This document shows, piece after piece, positions 4,520-6,097 of a DNA stretch of 6,097 bases (position 1 is its first letter; every line of letters begins with the position of its first letter). Under the pieces are notes generated by a model. The model had not been told where the DNA came from, ran no database searches, and saw nothing but the letters and a program-made list of their open reading frames with translations. Where the stretch lies: positions 1 through 6,097 of the forward strand of contig JAGQND010000048.1 in the NCBI GenBank assembly GCA_020428265.1, read 5' to 3'. A program made the translations under genes and the position numbers. The stretch is from Candidatus Saccharimonadota bacterium (GTDB lineage Bacteria; Patescibacteriota; Saccharimonadia; Saccharimonadales; Saccharimonadaceae).

Positions 4520-5808
4520 CACGCGCTAGGGTGGCGGCTCGTCGAGCAGGCGAGCTAGTGCGCAGGCATAGGCCTGACTATAAAATCATCATGCTCATGG
4601 GCATACTCATGATGCTCGGGCTAGTTGTCATGTATGCCATAGGCCCATCACGTGCCAATGCGTTAAATAGTTCGTATGGTACGGATTTTTATAGTTCTAC
4701 ATATTTTTTCCTTAAGCAGTCGGGTAGCCTTATAGCGTCTCTACTGGTATTTGCCTTGGTATCGGTCTTACCGGTGTCATTTTTTGCCAAAAACGCCACT
4801 AAATTTCTGTTAGCGGGTATGGCGGCGTGTGCTTTATTGCTATTTTTTGGTGATATTTTGCATGTAGATGCAATAGCCAAGTGCACGCTGGGTGCATGTA
4901 GGTGGTTTTCACTTGGGCCTGTAGGCACCATACAGCCAGCCGAGATATTGAAGTTTGGTTTGCTTATATACCTAGCCGTTTTCTTGGCAGACCGTATCAA
5001 AAAGGGTAGTGTGAATGACTGGCATGACACTATAATGCCAGTGCTGGTTGTTCTTGGTATATCGGCTATATTTGTGATTTTGTTTCAAAAAGATTTAGGT
5101 ACGGGCCTTACTATACTATGTATGGCTGCCGTAATGTTATTTGTATCAGATTTAAAATGGAGCCGCATAGGCGCACTCGCGCTCCTGGGGCTTGTAGCTA
5201 TAGGTGTACTGATAGTAGCCGCACCGCACCGTATGGAGCGTGTGGCGACATTTCTGAGTGGAGATAACCATGCTATAGACGACGCTGGTGGGTATCATAT
5301 AGCGCATGCCAAGATGGCCATAGGTAGCGGCGGGCTATTCGGAGTGGGCATAGGCAATAGCGTAGAGGCTACAGGTTATTTGCCGGAAGCTATCAATGAC
5401 TCGGTTTTTGCCATTATGGGTGAAACATTTGGGTTTGTCGGCTTGGTGGCAATTATGAGTTTGTTCGCGTTTTTACTACTCAGGCTCATAGATATCTTCG
5501 GCCATCTTTCTGACCCATTACACCGTTTGATGGTAGCTGGTGTATTTGGTTGGCTGGCTTCGCACGTATTTTTGAACATTGGTGCCATGATAGGGTTAAT
5601 ACCACTTACTGGCATTACTTTGCCACTACTTAGTTTTGGTGGTACTAGCATGATGTTTATAGCCGGTGCTTTGGGCTTGGCTTATCAACTGTCGCGCTAT
5701 ACGTCATTTAGTAGTAAACTAGATAGTAATGAAGACGAAAATTCTAAGCGTTGGCGGAGGGTCGGGCGGACACGTTACTCCGGTCGTAGCGGTACTCCAC
5801 GAAATTAA
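4516..5808 (+). CDS. ftsW: Septal peptidoglycan glycosyltransferase FtsW (SEDS family)
   Basis: FtsW is the multi-pass SEDS polymerase that builds septal glycan from lipid II with FtsI. From GTG 4516 it has 430 residues and about ten membrane segments after a basic N-terminus. Family motifs: RWFSLGP...QPAE near 129-145, FQKDLGTG (family usually QPDLGT), the GYHIAHAKMAIGSGGLFGVGIG block, GYLPEAINDSVFAIMGE with the putative catalytic Asp D295, and GLIPLTGITLPLLSFGGTS near the end. FtsW is chosen over RodA mainly from the operon context. Two Cys (C123, C128) sit in the loop before RWFSLG. The start overlaps the mraY stop as GTGA; a longer version from TTG 4450 is possible but unlikely. The last 26 residues (from about 405), a basic Arg-rich tail, overlap murG in another frame. 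Confidence 0.95.
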   Translation: MTRARVAARRAGELVRRHRPDYKIIMLMGILMMLGLVVMYAIGPSRANALNSSYGTDFYSSTYFFLKQSGSLIASLLVFALVSVLPVSFFAKNATKFLLAGMAACALLLFFGDILHVDAIAKCTLGACRWFSLGPVGTIQPAEILKFGLLIYLAVFLADRIKKGSVNDWHDTIMPVLVVLGISAIFVILFQKDLGTGLTILCMAAVMLFVSDLKWSRIGALALLGLVAIGVLIVAAPHRMERVATFLSGDNHAIDDAGGYHIAHAKMAIGSGGLFGVGIGNSVEATGYLPEAINDSVFAIMGETFGFVGLVAIMSLFAFLLLRLIDIFGHLSDPLHRLMVAGVFGWLASHVFLNIGAMIGLIPLTGITLPLLSFGGTSMMFIAGALGLAYQLSRYTSFSSKLDSNEDENSKRWRRVGRTRYSGRSGTPRN

Positions 5809-6097
5809 GCGTGAAAATCCTGACGCCGAGCTAAGGTTTTGGTCTGACAAGAAGTTTGGATCGCAAGCTAAGCGTATACTAGCTGATTTTAGTAGTGATT
5901 TACGTTTTTCTACTATATTTTCTGGTAAGTTTCGTCGCTACAGCCATTTAACGAGGCTACAGCATTTTACTAAGTACGATGTGGTGTTTCCAAATATTCG
6001 GGATGCATTTTTTGTAATACTGGGCTTTTTTGAGAGTTTGATTCGCCTGATCATATGGCGACCAAATGCAGTATTTTTAAAAGGTGGCTACGTGTGT
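5729..6097 (+). CDS. murG: Lipid II synthase MurG, N-terminal part (runs off the window)
   Basis: MurG is the peripheral membrane transferase that adds GlcNAc from UDP-GlcNAc to lipid I, giving lipid II on the cytoplasmic face. The 123 codons present cover most of the N-terminal Rossmann domain; full-length MurG is about 350-370 residues, so the gene is cut by the window edge. It starts MKTKILSVGGGSGGHVTP, with the family glycine loop at 9-14 and its His at 15. It then has a hydrophobic stretch (about 92-110, a likely membrane-contact region), RPNAVFLKGGYV (GFGGY is the common form elsewhere). ATG 5729 is the only plausible start: TAG at 5720-5722 closes the frame upstream and no start codon follows before the glycine loop. 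No Shine-Dalgarno precedes it. The start lies 80 nt inside ftsW, so initiation must occur on mRNA being read in the ftsW frame. Confidence 0.93.
   Translation, partial: MKTKILSVGGGSGGHVTPVVAVLHEIKRENPDAELRFWSDKKFGSQAKRILADFSSDLRFSTIFSGKFRRYSHLTRLQHFTKYDVVFPNIRDAFFVILGFFESLIRLIIWRPNAVFLKGGYVC

Noticed and set aside
2289..5651. Several minus-strand frames of 60-130 codons opposite ftsI, mraY and ftsW
   Set aside because: Each is antisense to conserved, motif-bearing genes, with no binding-site support and no recognisable protein features.

Overview
The window is a compact division and cell-wall (dcw) operon, all on the + strand: rsmH, an ftsL-like gene, ftsI, mraY, ftsW and the 5' part of murG. 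It most likely comes from a reduced-genome bacterium of the Candidate Phyla Radiation, with Candidatus Saccharibacteria (TM7) as my best guess. The reasons are the very tight packing, the absence of murE/murF/murD from their usual places between ftsI and murG, the divergent N-terminal loop of MraY, and a MurG with LKGGY where GFGGY-type sequence is usual. This placement is inferred from family knowledge, not from a search. Every gene reads under the standard bacterial code, with TGA used as a stop at the end of mraY.

Layout. Positions 1-252 are non-coding, A/C-rich and G-poor. They hold one imperfect hairpin (102-139) and a striking AT-rich palindrome (205-231) just ahead of rsmH. rsmH (253-1149) has a Shine-Dalgarno that abuts its ATG. 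Positions 1150-1374 have no large gene but are the most unusual part of the window: a 21-codon open frame behind the best ribosome binding site seen here (1160-1166), followed directly by a GC-rich segment (1241-1332) that can fold in two mutually exclusive ways. From ftsL (1375-1728) onward the genes are nearly or fully contiguous: 9 nt to ftsI, 1 nt to mraY, a 4-nt GTGA overlap into ftsW, then an 80-nt overlap into murG, which runs off the end.

How the genes work together. MraY makes lipid I and MurG converts it to lipid II. FtsW polymerises lipid II into glycan and FtsI crosslinks it at the septum. The FtsL-like protein is the small coiled-coil partner expected to hold or activate the FtsW-FtsI pair. 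RsmH methylates 16S rRNA and sits at the head of dcw clusters in many bacteria.

The core genes are orthodox and look intact. The best candidate for something undescribed is the 1158-1374 segment (mini-ORF plus switchable RNA fold) ahead of the septal synthase genes. The ftsW-murG overlap, where one stretch encodes both the MurG glycine loop and a basic FtsW tail, comes second. No mobile element, CRISPR array, tRNA or rRNA was seen.
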